From NCBI GenBank assembly GCA_947503135.1, contig CANNCQ010000007.1:62001-126000 (forward strand): a stretch of 64,000 bases of DNA. Reading direction: 5' to 3'. The notes below the pieces were generated by a model. It saw only the letters and a list, made by a program, of their open reading frames with translations. It did not search any database and was not told the DNA's origin. The translations under genes and the position numbers were made by a program. Numbering within the stretch: the first letter of the stretch is position 1; each line of letters opens with the position of its first letter. Below are positions 9,574-19,318 of the stretch, piece after piece. This stretch comes from an uncultured Aquimarina sp. GTDB lineage: Bacteria; Bacteroidota; Bacteroidia; Flavobacteriales; Flavobacteriaceae.

Positions 9574-9855
9574 TTAATGTATTTCTGCACTTAAACCAGC
9601 GTCTAATAATGCAGTACATCTAGATTCTAGCTCTTTATAAGGTCCTGTTTTAACGGTGCACTTTCCTTTGTAATGAACAAGCATAGCACATTGTTCTGCT
9701 TGTATAGCATCGTGTTGACATACTTTTATTAAAGTGTTAATTACATGGTCAAATGTATTTACATCATCGTTGAATAAAACAATTTGATTATTGTTTTCTA
9801 ACTTAGTTTTGACATCAACTTTTTCTAATACTTCGGGATTAGCTTCAAAAATCAT
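9574..9855 (-). CDS. clpS: Clp protease adaptor ClpS
   Basis: 93 aa from ATG 9855. The frame is open 20 codons further, but that extension would overlap prmA and has no family counterpart. ClpS binds ClpA/ClpC-type unfoldases and delivers N-end-rule substrates. The family signature is clear: LFNDDVNTFDHVINTLIKVC, then AMLVHYKGKCTVKTG, ending in GLSAEIH. The acidic NDD and the His of the VHYKGK segment correspond to the N-degron pocket. It is last in a murF-prmA-clpS run on the minus strand. Confidence 0.93.
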   Translation of the reverse strand: MIFEANPEVLEKVDVKTKLENNNQIVLFNDDVNTFDHVINTLIKVCQHDAIQAEQCAMLVHYKGKCTVKTGPYKELESRCTALLDAGLSAEIH

Positions 9856-9884
9856 TTTACCAATAGTTTTAAGATTATACAAAG

Positions 9885-10721
9885 TTATGATTTTTTGAAA
9901 TGAGCAGCAACCCAATTTTTTCTTTCCAAAAAGCTTATAAACTCTAAATCAAATTTTTTGCAACATTCTTTTATTAAAGTTAGGTCTTCTTTGTAAAAAC
10001 CGCTAAGAAGTAAATCACCGTTTGGAATTAACGAATTAGCATATTCCGACATGTCGTTTAAAAGTATATTACGATTTATATTAGCTATTATTAAATCGTA
10101 ATTTTTTGAAGGTATAGCTTTTACATCGCCTTCATATGCGGTAATATGCTTGCAATTATTTCTTTCAATATTTTCTTTTGTATTTAAGTAACACCAATTA
10201 TCAATGTCAATAGCGTCTAACGGTTTTGCACCTCGCATTTCAGCTAAAATAGCTAAAACACCAGTGCCACAACCCATGTCTAATGTTTTTTTATTTTCAA
10301 TACTTAACTTAAGTAAATGTTGAATCATCATGTGAGTGGTTTCATGATGACCGGTTCCAAAAGACATTTTTGGTTCAATAATTATATCGTAATCAAGGTC
10401 TTTTTTTTCGTGAAAAGGAGCTCTAACATGACATACTTCATCTACTGTAATTGGATCAAAGTTTTTTTCCCATTCCGTGTTCCAATTTACCTGTTCAATC
10501 TCTTTAAAGTTATAAGTAATCTCAAATTCGTCAGATTTTAAAATATAAATATCTTCTAAAACAGCTTCATTCCAATCTTTTTTTTGAATGAAAGCATCAA
10601 GACCTGTTTCCGTTTCAACAAAACTTTCAAAACCTACATTTCCAAGTTCAGCTAATAAAATTTCTGTAGCAGGTTGTAGAGGGTTTACCGTAAAATAGTA
10701 GCCAATATAAATAGGTGTCAT
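9885..10721 (-). CDS. prmA: Ribosomal protein L11 methyltransferase PrmA
   Basis: 278 aa from ATG 10721 (MTPIYIGYYF), preferred over the start 24 bp upstream, which would overlap murF. PrmA trimethylates ribosomal protein L11 using S-adenosylmethionine. The N-terminal ~100 residues are the substrate-recognition domain. The class I methyltransferase domain shows MSFGTGHHETT and motif I LDMGCGTGVLAI, then the acidic DAIDID and the NPPY-like NINRNIL. It sits between murF (10-bp gap) and clpS (29-bp gap), so the three are probably co-transcribed. Confidence 0.95.
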   Translation of the reverse strand: MTPIYIGYYFTVNPLQPATEILLAELGNVGFESFVETETGLDAFIQKKDWNEAVLEDIYILKSDEFEITYNFKEIEQVNWNTEWEKNFDPITVDEVCHVRAPFHEKKDLDYDIIIEPKMSFGTGHHETTHMMIQHLLKLSIENKKTLDMGCGTGVLAILAEMRGAKPLDAIDIDNWCYLNTKENIERNNCKHITAYEGDVKAIPSKNYDLIIANINRNILLNDMSEYANSLIPNGDLLLSGFYKEDLTLIKECCKKFDLEFISFLERKNWVAAHFKKS

Positions 10722-10731
10722 AATCAATTTT

Positions 10732-12018
10732 TTAGTCAAAAACACTTAGGGTTTGCTCTAACTTCATGCCCCTCGATCCTTTAATTAAAAGTAGGCTGTT
10801 AGTGTATGTTTTTTCTTTCAGATGCAAAATTAATGAATTGACATCACGGAATACCTTTATTTTATCAGAATTAACGGAACAGCTGTTAAAATTTTCTCCA
10901 ACTAGTAAGACCTCGTTAATTGTCATATCAATGACTAAATCGGCTACTTGCTGATGTTCCTTTTGCGCGTACTTTCCCAATTCGAACATGTCGCCCAAAA
11001 CAGCGATTTTTTTATTCTTATCGGTGGAAATGTTATTTAAATGATTTAAAGCCTCTTTCATGCTACTAGGGTTAGCATTGTAGGCATCTAATATAATTTT
11101 GTTTGATCCTTTGATTACTAATTCTGACCGATTGTTTTTCGGTGTATACTCTTCAATTGCTTTTTTGATGTTGTTTACGTTTATATTAAAGTGATTTCCA
11201 ATGGTGATACCAGCTGCAATATTACTGTAATTGTAAGTGCCAATAAGGTTTGAATTTATTTCAGTCGTTTTAAAGTGTACACTAATAAAAGGATCTGTAT
11301 TAGAAAGTTTAATAGGGTTGTAGTGTGGATTTTTTTTCGAGTAAAAGACAGTTGATACTTCTTTTGTTAACGGAAAAAGTTTCTCGTCATCGGCATTACA
11401 AAAAAGGGTGCCACCTGTTTTTTTGATGTAGTCGTACAATTCAGTTTTACCAATTAGAATATTTTCTTCACTTCCAAAGCCCTCTAAGTGAGCTTTCCCA
11501 ATATTGGTTATATAGCCGTAATTGGGTTGCGCAATTTCACACAATTCAGCAATTTCTCGCATATGATTAGCTCCCATCTCTACAACACCAATTTCTGTTT
11601 CAGGGTTCATATCCAATAAGGTTAAAGGAACTCCTATATGGTTATTTAGGTTTCCTTTGGTTGAAGTGCATTTGTATTGCGTGCTTAGCACTACGTTAAT
11701 TAACTCCTTAGTAGTTGTTTTTCCATTACTACCAGTTAAAGCAATTATTGGTATGTTAAGTTGGTTTCTGTGATAGTTAGCAAGTTTTTGTAGTGTTTCT
11801 AGTCCATCTTTTACATGCAATGCTTTTGAGTGCTTAATTGTTGGGTCGTCTACAATCGCAATTAAGGCGCCACTTTCTATTGCTTTTAATGCATATTTGT
11901 TACCATCAAAATTATCGCCTTTTAGAGCTATAAAAATTTGATTTTTTTTAATTGAACGCGTGTCTGTACACACGCCTTCACTATCTAAAAATAGTTGGTG
12001 TATTTCTGCTATATTCAT
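10732..12018 (-). CDS. murF: UDP-MurNAc-tripeptide:D-Ala-D-Ala ligase MurF
   Basis: 428 aa. MurF adds D-Ala-D-Ala to the UDP-MurNAc-tripeptide in the cytoplasm, the last soluble step of peptidoglycan precursor synthesis. Visible: the N-terminal substrate domain (CTDTRSIKKNQIFIALKG), the Mur-ligase ATP loop TGSNGKTTTKELI (~residue 96), the central NHIGVPLTLL and EMGANHMREI motifs, and the C-terminal DAYNANPSSM region. It follows gldJ on the same strand but is separated by a strong hairpin (12034-12059). No promoter was recognised in the 67-bp gap. Confidence 0.97.
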   Translation of the reverse strand: MNIAEIHQLFLDSEGVCTDTRSIKKNQIFIALKGDNFDGNKYALKAIESGALIAIVDDPTIKHSKALHVKDGLETLQKLANYHRNQLNIPIIALTGSNGKTTTKELINVVLSTQYKCTSTKGNLNNHIGVPLTLLDMNPETEIGVVEMGANHMREIAELCEIAQPNYGYITNIGKAHLEGFGSEENILIGKTELYDYIKKTGGTLFCNADDEKLFPLTKEVSTVFYSKKNPHYNPIKLSNTDPFISVHFKTTEINSNLIGTYNYSNIAAGITIGNHFNINVNNIKKAIEEYTPKNNRSELVIKGSNKIILDAYNANPSSMKEALNHLNNISTDKNKKIAVLGDMFELGKYAQKEHQQVADLVIDMTINEVLLVGENFNSCSVNSDKIKVFRDVNSLILHLKEKTYTNSLLLIKGSRGMKLEQTLSVFD

Positions 12019-12033
12019 AAGTATTCAATAAAA

Positions 12034-12059
12034 AAGCCTCAGTTGTTAGACTGAGGCTT
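12034..12059 (-). terminator. Rho-independent terminator after gldJ
   Basis: A 10-bp perfect stem (AAGCCTCAGT / ACTGAGGCTT) with a 6-nt loop is followed on the minus strand by a T run. It lies 27 bp after the gldJ stop and just before murF, so it ends or attenuates gldJ transcription. Confidence 0.8.
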
Positions 12060-12085
12060 AAAAATAAATATTTTAATTGTATTTC

Positions 12086-13753
12086 TTAATTAGTAGGTCT
12101 TTTTACTGTAGTAAATTTTCCACCAACACGAGACACTGCATTTCTAAAACCAATATAGTCGGTTGCCATGTCTTGTGGGAAATAACGTCGTTGAGCAGGG
12201 TCTAACCAATATGCTCTGTCTTTCCAAGATCCACCTTTGTAAACACGAACAGCATCATCAATAAGTGTTTTTCTTTTTGTTGACTTATCGTATTCTCTTT
12301 TTAAAGTTCCGTCATCATTAGCCGTTACACTATGGTTTGGAGAATTGTACATTGCTTTAGTTGGATTTCCTTGAATTTCCTCAAAAGCTTCGTAATAACG
12401 AGAAGATTGCTTATCACCATCTCTATAGTTTCTGTTATCACTCTCAGAAAAATTAGGTCTTAAATAAGTTTCGTTCTCATCAATAGGAACTTGTCTTATT
12501 TCACCAGGCAGTGTACGTGCTATAATTTTACCGTTACTAAGGGTGTCATAAACTACTTCATTAGTACCTAAAACAGTAACCGAACCATCACTTGCAATAG
12601 CGTTTTTCATGTAAACGTTACCTCTGTAGTAATTAAAATCGTTAAAATCATCATCAACTACAGGTCTATAAACATCGGCAACCCATTCAGCTACATTTCC
12701 AGCCATGTCATATAATCCGTAATCGTTAGGAGGATAACTCTTAATTTCAGCAGTAATATCTGCACCATCATCACTCCATCCAGCAATACCACCATAATCA
12801 CCACTAGCTTGTTTGAAATTGGCTAATTGATCACCAAATTTATTTTTTCTTCCAGATCTAGTATACTGACCTTTCCAAGGATATTTCTTACGTCCTCTGT
12901 ATATATTGTAATTTCTAATTTCTTTTAAACCAAGCGCCGCATATTCCCATTCTACTTCTGTAGGAAGTCTGTATTTTGGAGGAATTTGTCCTGAGTTACG
13001 TTGTGGGTATCTATTAAGTCTTCCGGTAGAATCACCTTCTATTTCTTTAAGTCTTCTTTCAGATTCTCTACCGCCCCATTTACCTTCATCACCACCATAT
13101 AATTCACTAGGTGCGTTTTCTAGGGTAGCAGTGTTAAATTGAGTTCCTACTTCGGCTGTAATAGCAGCATCCTCAGATAAAAAACCATTTTTAGTAAGTA
13201 GTTGCTCGTTTACGCGTTCAGTTCTCCAATTACTAAATTCAACAGCTTGAATCCAAGAAACACCAACTACAGGGTAGTTGCGGTAAGCAGGGTGACGCAA
13301 ATAGTTATTGGTCATTACTTCATTAAAACCAAGTCTGTTTCTCCATACAAGAGTGTCAGGAAGAGCTCCATAGTAAATATTTCTGTAATCAGGATTTGTA
13401 GGAGGGAAGAAACGTTTTGTCCATTCAAGATATTCCAAATACATTAGGTTGGTTACTTCAGTTTCATCCAAATAAAAGGATTGAACGTGTTGCTGATTAG
13501 GCGTATTATTCCAATCATGCATTACATCATCTTGAACGCGACCCATAGTAAATGTACCACCTTCTACAGGCACTGTACCTACTGGAGTTTCTTGTTCTTG
13601 AAAATTTGTAGGGACTCTAAATCCTCCGTCTTTATTGTAATCAACACCAGTTGCTCTTGATTTTGTATCAAAATTTTCAGAGGTGTTACAGCTAACCATA
13701 ATAGCGCTGAATACTGACGTGTAAATCAGGTTAAAAAGAATTCTTTTATTCAT
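12086..13753 (-). CDS. gldJ: Gliding motility / T9SS lipoprotein GldJ
   Basis: 555 aa from ATG 13753; the frame extends 12 codons further, but the signal peptide starts at MNKRILFNLIYTSV. Lipobox IMVSC gives an outer-membrane lipoprotein. GldJ is required for gliding and type IX secretion in Flavobacterium and is part of the helical motility track. The body is a formylglycine-generating-enzyme/sulfatase-modifying-factor fold: VEGGTFTMGRVQDD, YLDETEVTNLMYLEYL, PTEVEWEYAAL, YDMAGNVAEWVADVY and KGGSWKDRAYW. The length fits known GldJ. It is divergent from porU-porV, as in other Flavobacteriaceae. Confidence 0.95.
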   Translation of the reverse strand: MNKRILFNLIYTSVFSAIMVSCNTSENFDTKSRATGVDYNKDGGFRVPTNFQEQETPVGTVPVEGGTFTMGRVQDDVMHDWNNTPNQQHVQSFYLDETEVTNLMYLEYLEWTKRFFPPTNPDYRNIYYGALPDTLVWRNRLGFNEVMTNNYLRHPAYRNYPVVGVSWIQAVEFSNWRTERVNEQLLTKNGFLSEDAAITAEVGTQFNTATLENAPSELYGGDEGKWGGRESERRLKEIEGDSTGRLNRYPQRNSGQIPPKYRLPTEVEWEYAALGLKEIRNYNIYRGRKKYPWKGQYTRSGRKNKFGDQLANFKQASGDYGGIAGWSDDGADITAEIKSYPPNDYGLYDMAGNVAEWVADVYRPVVDDDFNDFNYYRGNVYMKNAIASDGSVTVLGTNEVVYDTLSNGKIIARTLPGEIRQVPIDENETYLRPNFSESDNRNYRDGDKQSSRYYEAFEEIQGNPTKAMYNSPNHSVTANDDGTLKREYDKSTKRKTLIDDAVRVYKGGSWKDRAYWLDPAQRRYFPQDMATDYIGFRNAVSRVGGKFTTVKRPTN

Positions 13754-13926
13754 AATCAACAATCTATTTGTAGATAATAGGGTTTGCAATATAACAATTA
13801 ACGTTCTAAATTCAATTTTATTTTAGATTTAATTATTGTTGTTTAATTTAGCCAATGTTGTAATGATACTTTAAGGTCACGACTTTACAATATAATATAT
13901 TCCCTTTTTTTATAATTTGAACCGCT

Positions 13927-16900
13927 ATGAGAGTTTTTTTATTCGTTTTTTTTTCGTTTTCACTTCAATTTTACGCTCAAGTTAAAACGGTGAATATAGA
14001 ATGGGCAAATAGTAATAATCTTAAAATTAAAAAAAGCCAGATAAATATAGATGGGGCTTCTTCTTTTTTTGTTGATGATTCGGGGTTTGTAGAAGAGTTG
14101 ATTTCTTCATGGAAAGTCTCCAATGAATCTTATGCTGACGCTAGAGTTGTTGATATAGCTTTAGAGCCTGTTTCTAAAGAGTTATACAAAGTTGTTGAAA
14201 TTAACACATTGCCTAATAAATTTAGTGCTGTTGTTGAACGAAAAAAATCTAGGGAAGCGAATTTTGAAATATTGAAATTCAATCCCTTAATCAATAAAAA
14301 TGGAATTATACAACGAATTACATCGTTTAATCTTAAAAAACAAAACAGGCGGCTTAGTGCTAGGGATTTAAACGTGCCGTCTCGTTCTTCTTCGGTTTTA
14401 GCTTCTGGAGATTGGAAGCGTTTTGCGGTAGATACTTCTGGAGTTTATAAGATAACACCTCAGTTTTTAGAATCTATTGGTGTTAACCTTAGTGGTGTAA
14501 ACCCAAATACAATTAAAATTTATGGAACAGGAGGTAAGGCATTGCCTCTAAGGAATGATGAAAATAGATTTTTTGATATTGCAGAAACTCCTGTTAAATT
14601 AATAGATAATGGAGATGGAGTTTTTTCTGAGGATGATTATTTAATGTTTTATGCTATTGGTAATCAAGGGTATCAGTCTCAAAATGATAGTAATGTAAAT
14701 CCCTACTCTGATGAAACATACTATTATGTAACTACAGGCGGAGAAAATCAAAAGCAAATTATTCAAATGCAAGAGCCCGAGGGTAATTCGTCAAGGGTTT
14801 TTGAAGAATACAATTACGAGACTTTCCTTGAAGAAGACCTCATTAATATAGGTTCTTTGGGACGAAAATGGTTTGGCGATAGGTTTGATGGTGATGTGCG
14901 TGAACGAAATTATAATTTTTCTATACCTAATCCGGTTTTAGGCTCTGAAGTTAGATTGTTATTTCCTTTTGGGGGTGTTTATCGGGTGCCTCCAACATTA
15001 ACTGCAAATATTTCTGGAGGTGATCAATTTAATGAAGACTTAGTTTTTAATGATTTTAATACGGGATTTTTCGCCTATGGCGTATTGGGTAACCCTAGTG
15101 CATCAGTTCAGGCTTCAGAAAATATTGACGTAACTTTTAGTCTAAATCAAAACGGCGATGCTTCTACTTTGGTTTACTTAGATTATATACGCGTTTTTGC
15201 GACTTCTCAGTTACGGGGGTATGGAAGTCAATTCACTTTTTCTAATAATGAACAGGCAAGTGTTTCGGGTATTTCGGAATTTAGATTTTCTAATGCAAGT
15301 ACTATTTCTTCAATTTGGAACATTACAGATCCTTATCAAATAGGAGAGAAATTAAATGTTAATCGTAGTGATGTTTTATCTGTAAAGTCATCTTCGGGTA
15401 CTATTGAGGAATTTGTAGCCATCGATGAAAATGACTTGTTTAGCCCTAGAAGGCCAGCCGATACAGGTGTAGTAAATCAAGATTTAAAAGGAAATATTTT
15501 TAGGAGTAGTAATCAAACCAATGCTGATGGTGATATAGACTATTTAATTATTACTAATTCGGATTTTTTAGGTGCAGCAAATCGTTTAGCGGATTTTAGA
15601 AGGCAACAAAATAATTTTAATGTAAAAGTGGTTATGGTAGATCAAATTTACAACGAATTTAGTACAGGGCAACAAGATATTACGGCGATAAGAAATTTCG
15701 TTAAATATGTATATGACAATGCAACTACCTTGGATAAACGAGTAAAATATCTATGTATTATGGGAGATGGTTCCTATGACTATAAAGATAGGCTTGAGAA
15801 TAATACCAATATAGTTCCCCCGTATTTCGCATTGAACAGTCGCTCTTTATCTAATAGTTTCGTTTCGGATGATTTTTATGGTGGCATGGATGCTGAAGAA
15901 GGTTTGAATATATCACAAGATCTTTTAGATATTGCTATTGGTAGGATTGTGGCGCCGACACCTGAGGTTGCTAATCAAATGGTAGATAAGATTATTCGTT
16001 ATTACCAAAGGGAAAGTTTCGGTACTTGGCGAAATAAATTTTTGTTTGTATGTGATGATGTAGATAATTCTAATAGAGGTATTGATGCAACTTTGAGCTT
16101 GGTTTTAGATAAGGTGGCAGAAGATTTAAAAGTTAAGTTACCCAATGCGAATGTAAATAAATTGTTTGCCGACGCATTCCGGCAAGAAGTTTCTCCTGCG
16201 GGAAATAGATACCCTGTGGTTAGATCTAGTTTAATTAATGCTTTTGAATCAGGAACAGCATACATCAACTATTTCGGACACGGAGGAGAGGATGGTATCA
16301 CTAATGAAGCTATATTTAGGGCGACTGATGCACGAGCATTAACTAATAGGGATCGACTAGCGGTTTTTACTACTTTAACCTGTGAGTTAACTCGTTTTGA
16401 TAATCCATTACGAGATACTGCTGGGGAATTTCTATTCTGGAATGCAAATGGGGGGGCAGTAGCCTTGTTGACTACCACTCGAAATTTGAGTTTTACTACA
16501 GCATTGGGCTTAAATCCTGTATTGGGAGAAGCTCTTTTTGATAATAATCAAAATTCTATTCCTATAGGAGAGGCGTTGAGAATTGCTAAGAATGAACTGG
16601 TGTCTTTTAGAGATAATAGATTGGCTGTTTTTTGTATAGGAGATCCAGCATTAGAAATTGCTTTTCCGAAGCCTAAAGTAGAATTAACTAAAATAAATGA
16701 TACGATTGTTTCTGAATTCAGCGGGTCTTTAAGAGCTTTAGATAGAATAAAAATTGAGGGTCAGGTAGTAGATGAATTTAGTAACAGTTTGCTTTCTGAT
16801 TTTGAAGGTAAGGTTGGGGTGGTGCTTTTTGATAAAATAGAGAATAGAAGCACATTGGCAAACGACGGAACGGTAACTTGTTGGCAAGTTAATGAAGCTT

Positions 16901-17826
16901 TTGGTATTGTAAGAGTAAGTACTTGTGCCGACCAAGAACTTTTTATTTTAGATTTTGAAGAAATGGGAAATTCTGTTTTTAATGGACAAGCAAGTGTTAA
17001 GAATGGCTTGTTTACTATGGAATTTGTACTTTCCAAAAATATAAAACTACCTGTGGGAAGTGGTAAAATTAGTTTTTATGCGCAAAATTTTGAAACATTA
17101 GTTGATCAAAGCGGTTCTTCTAATGTGATGATAGGTGGGCTAAATGAAAATGCGGAAGAAGATGTTGAACCGCCTTTGATAAATTTATTTCTAAATAATG
17201 AGAATTTTGTTGATGGACAATTGGTTAATAATAGGCCTGCATTAATAGCTAAGCTTTCGGATTCAAATGGCATTAATACTGCGGGAGGTGTAGGGCACGA
17301 TATTTTAGCAATTATCGATGGTGACGAAGCTAATCCTATAAATTTAAATGAATTTTATAGTACTGATTTAGATGATTTTACGCGGGGCACTGTGAATTTT
17401 AGACTTAATGATTTAAGTGAGGGTGAGCATACTTTAAGATTAAGGGTTTCCGATGTTTTTAATAATGTAGCTACTCAAGAAATATCATTTATTGTTGGTG
17501 AGGCCGATCAATTTGAGGTTTCGGAAGTGTTGAATTACCCCAACCCGTTTACGAGTTATACGGAGTTTTGGTTTAACCATACAGGGTCGCCATTAGATGT
17601 ATTAGAAGTTACGGTGCAAATCTTATCCGTTTCGGGGAAAATTATAACAACCAAATTTGCAACTCTTTCAGGAAATACAAACACTTACAGAGGAGGCGTT
17701 GAATGGGATGCAAGAGATGATTTTGGAAATAAAGTAGGAAAAGGAGTTTATATATATAAGATAATCGTTAAATCTACGTTAACAGAAAAAACGTTTTCGA
17801 AATTTGAAAAATTGGTGGTTCTATAA
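13927..17826 (+). CDS. porU: T9SS sortase PorU (C25 gingipain-like peptidase)
   Basis: 1299 aa with signal peptide MRVFLFVFFSFSLQFYAQ. PorU removes the C-terminal sorting domain of T9SS cargo at the cell surface and attaches the cargo to A-LPS. The middle is a gingipain-type C25 peptidase domain: IMGDGSYDYKDR, the catalytic His in YFGHGGEDG (H785) and the catalytic Cys in LTCELTRFD (C819). The C-terminal ~100 residues (NYPNPFTSYTEF ... KGVYIYKI) resemble a T9SS CTD, as PorU of this group carries. It starts 173 bp from divergent gldJ and is 34 bp upstream of porV, its partner in the attachment complex. Confidence 0.94.
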   Translation: MRVFLFVFFSFSLQFYAQVKTVNIEWANSNNLKIKKSQINIDGASSFFVDDSGFVEELISSWKVSNESYADARVVDIALEPVSKELYKVVEINTLPNKFSAVVERKKSREANFEILKFNPLINKNGIIQRITSFNLKKQNRRLSARDLNVPSRSSSVLASGDWKRFAVDTSGVYKITPQFLESIGVNLSGVNPNTIKIYGTGGKALPLRNDENRFFDIAETPVKLIDNGDGVFSEDDYLMFYAIGNQGYQSQNDSNVNPYSDETYYYVTTGGENQKQIIQMQEPEGNSSRVFEEYNYETFLEEDLINIGSLGRKWFGDRFDGDVRERNYNFSIPNPVLGSEVRLLFPFGGVYRVPPTLTANISGGDQFNEDLVFNDFNTGFFAYGVLGNPSASVQASENIDVTFSLNQNGDASTLVYLDYIRVFATSQLRGYGSQFTFSNNEQASVSGISEFRFSNASTISSIWNITDPYQIGEKLNVNRSDVLSVKSSSGTIEEFVAIDENDLFSPRRPADTGVVNQDLKGNIFRSSNQTNADGDIDYLIITNSDFLGAANRLADFRRQQNNFNVKVVMVDQIYNEFSTGQQDITAIRNFVKYVYDNATTLDKRVKYLCIMGDGSYDYKDRLENNTNIVPPYFALNSRSLSNSFVSDDFYGGMDAEEGLNISQDLLDIAIGRIVAPTPEVANQMVDKIIRYYQRESFGTWRNKFLFVCDDVDNSNRGIDATLSLVLDKVAEDLKVKLPNANVNKLFADAFRQEVSPAGNRYPVVRSSLINAFESGTAYINYFGHGGEDGITNEAIFRATDARALTNRDRLAVFTTLTCELTRFDNPLRDTAGEFLFWNANGGAVALLTTTRNLSFTTALGLNPVLGEALFDNNQNSIPIGEALRIAKNELVSFRDNRLAVFCIGDPALEIAFPKPKVELTKINDTIVSEFSGSLRALDRIKIEGQVVDEFSNSLLSDFEGKVGVVLFDKIENRSTLANDGTVTCWQVNEAFGIVRVSTCADQELFILDFEEMGNSVFNGQASVKNGLFTMEFVLSKNIKLPVGSGKISFYAQNFETLVDQSGSSNVMIGGLNENAEEDVEPPLINLFLNNENFVDGQLVNNRPALIAKLSDSNGINTAGGVGHDILAIIDGDEANPINLNEFYSTDLDDFTRGTVNFRLNDLSEGEHTLRLRVSDVFNNVATQEISFIVGEADQFEVSEVLNYPNPFTSYTEFWFNHTGSPLDVLEVTVQILSVSGKIITTKFATLSGNTNTYRGGVEWDARDDFGNKVGKGVYIYKIIVKSTLTEKTFSKFEKLVVL

Positions 17827-17860
17827 ATTATTTAAAATTATATTTGTAAAAAAAAATCAA

Positions 17861-19027
17861 ATGAAATACAATCTCATAATAGTAAAAGTACTGATTGTCG
17901 TATGTTCAGCGACTATTTATTCGCAGGAGCGCAATCCAATTACTACGGCATTGCCTTTTTTACAAGTATCTGCAGATGCTCGAGCTGGTGGGCTTGCGGA
18001 TCAAGGAGTTGCAACATCTCCAGATGTGTATTCTCAACAATGGAACTCCTCTAAATATGCTTTTTCTGACAGAGAATTTGGTGTAGGAGTTAATGTTACG
18101 CCATACCTTTCAAGGTTAGTAGATGATATTATATTGGCAAATTTAGTAGGATACAAAAAGTTGGATGATCGTAGTGCGGTTGCTATAGGTTTTAGGTATT
18201 TTAGTTTAGGAGAGATTCCTTTTACAGATCAAAACGGAATAAGTTTAGGTCAGCAAAAACCTAATTCGTTAAGTTTTGATGTGTCATATGCATTAAAGCT
18301 TAACGACCATTTTTCTATGGGAGTTGCAGGTAGGTACTTACGGTCAGATTTAAGGTTGCAAACTTTAGAAGGGGGTGATGCAAATGCAGGAAATGGTTTT
18401 GGGGTTGATATTTCGGGGTATTACCAAAGTGATGAGATACCTTATAAAAATTTTGATGGTCGCTGGAGAGGTGGTTTTGCAATTACAAATATTGGTCCAA
18501 AAATTTCCTTTAGTGAGGGTGAAGAAAGTTTTATTCCTACAAACTTAAGAATAGGAGGTGGTTTTGATTTTGGTATAGATACTTTTAATACAGTAAGGGC
18601 TACAGTAGAATTTTCAAAATTATTAGTGCCTACGCCACCAATTGCTATTGATGAAAATAATGATGGTGTAATTAATGGAAATGAAAGAGCTGTTTTTCAA
18701 GATTTCAATGATCAAGGTGCCTTTGAAGGGATTTTTAATTCTTTTAGTGATGCTCCGGGAGGAGGGAGTGAAGAGTTAGAAGAAGTTACTTATTCAATAG
18801 GTGTTGAATATGATTATAATAATATTTTTGCTTTAAGGGCGGGTTATTTTAATGAAAGTGAAAGTAAGGGAGCTAGAAAATTTGTGGCACTAGGTGCTGG
18901 TTTTAAGTATACTTCGATAGGTTTAGATTTGTCGTACTTGTTCAATACATCTAATGTTCCAAGTCCATTAGAGGGTACTCTTCGTTTTGGTTTGACCTTT
19001 AATTTTGGAGATGAATTTAGTAATTAA
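17861..19027 (+). CDS. porV: T9SS outer-membrane protein PorV (LptO)
   Basis: 388 aa from ATG 17861; the frame is open earlier, but the signal peptide begins at MKYNLIIVKVLIVV and ends near IYSQ. PorV is a 14-strand beta-barrel of the FadL type that shuttles folded cargo from the Sov translocon to PorU. Family marks are seen: ITTALPFLQVSADARAGGLAD right after the signal, the YSQQWNSSKYAF segment, FRYFSLGEIPF, and a C-terminal LRFGLTFNFG strand. It is in operon with porU and ends in a clear terminator. Confidence 0.94.
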   Translation: MKYNLIIVKVLIVVCSATIYSQERNPITTALPFLQVSADARAGGLADQGVATSPDVYSQQWNSSKYAFSDREFGVGVNVTPYLSRLVDDIILANLVGYKKLDDRSAVAIGFRYFSLGEIPFTDQNGISLGQQKPNSLSFDVSYALKLNDHFSMGVAGRYLRSDLRLQTLEGGDANAGNGFGVDISGYYQSDEIPYKNFDGRWRGGFAITNIGPKISFSEGEESFIPTNLRIGGGFDFGIDTFNTVRATVEFSKLLVPTPPIAIDENNDGVINGNERAVFQDFNDQGAFEGIFNSFSDAPGGGSEELEEVTYSIGVEYDYNNIFALRAGYFNESESKGARKFVALGAGFKYTSIGLDLSYLFNTSNVPSPLEGTLRFGLTFNFGDEFSN

Positions 19028-19049
19028 TAGAATTTAAAATAAGTTTACT

Positions 19050-19080
19050 AAATGCTATTCTTTTTTTAGGAATAGCATTT
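19050..19080 (+). terminator. Terminator after porV
   Basis: An 11-bp stem (AATGCTATTC / GAATAGCATT plus flanking A:T) with a 9-nt T-rich loop is followed by TTTTTTATT. It closes the porU-porV unit. Confidence 0.8.
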
Positions 19081-19246
19081 TTTTATTCCTAAAGGTTAAG
19101 TAAAGTTGTTTTTTTTATTCTAAAAGAGTGGTTTTGATAATTTTTTATACAAATAATTGCATTTATTAAAATGAGATTAAAAAAATAAAACTGTTTAATT
19201 GTGTATTTTTATGCAATAGCTTTAGAACTAATTTAAGTGAAAATGC

Positions 19247-19254
19247 TATTTTTG
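19247..19254 (+). promoter_or_regulatory. Candidate pdhA promoter (-7 element)
   Basis: TATTTTTG matches TAnnTTTG and lies 64 bp before the pdhA ATG. No convincing -33 TTG is seen, so the assignment is moderate. The rest of the 291-bp gap between porV and pdhA holds only the terminator and AT-rich DNA. Confidence 0.4.
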
Positions 19255-19318
19255 TTGTGCTTCGAAAACTTCTGTTTAGTTTGCAAAGCATTTTTTTTGA
19301 ACCCTTATTAGATTTCTA

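Noticed and set aside
19028..19318. A missing gene between porV and pdhA (I recall a cytidine deaminase gene there in some relatives)
   Set aside because: Only a terminator and AT-rich DNA are present, and my memory of the relatives' gene order is not firm enough to claim a loss.
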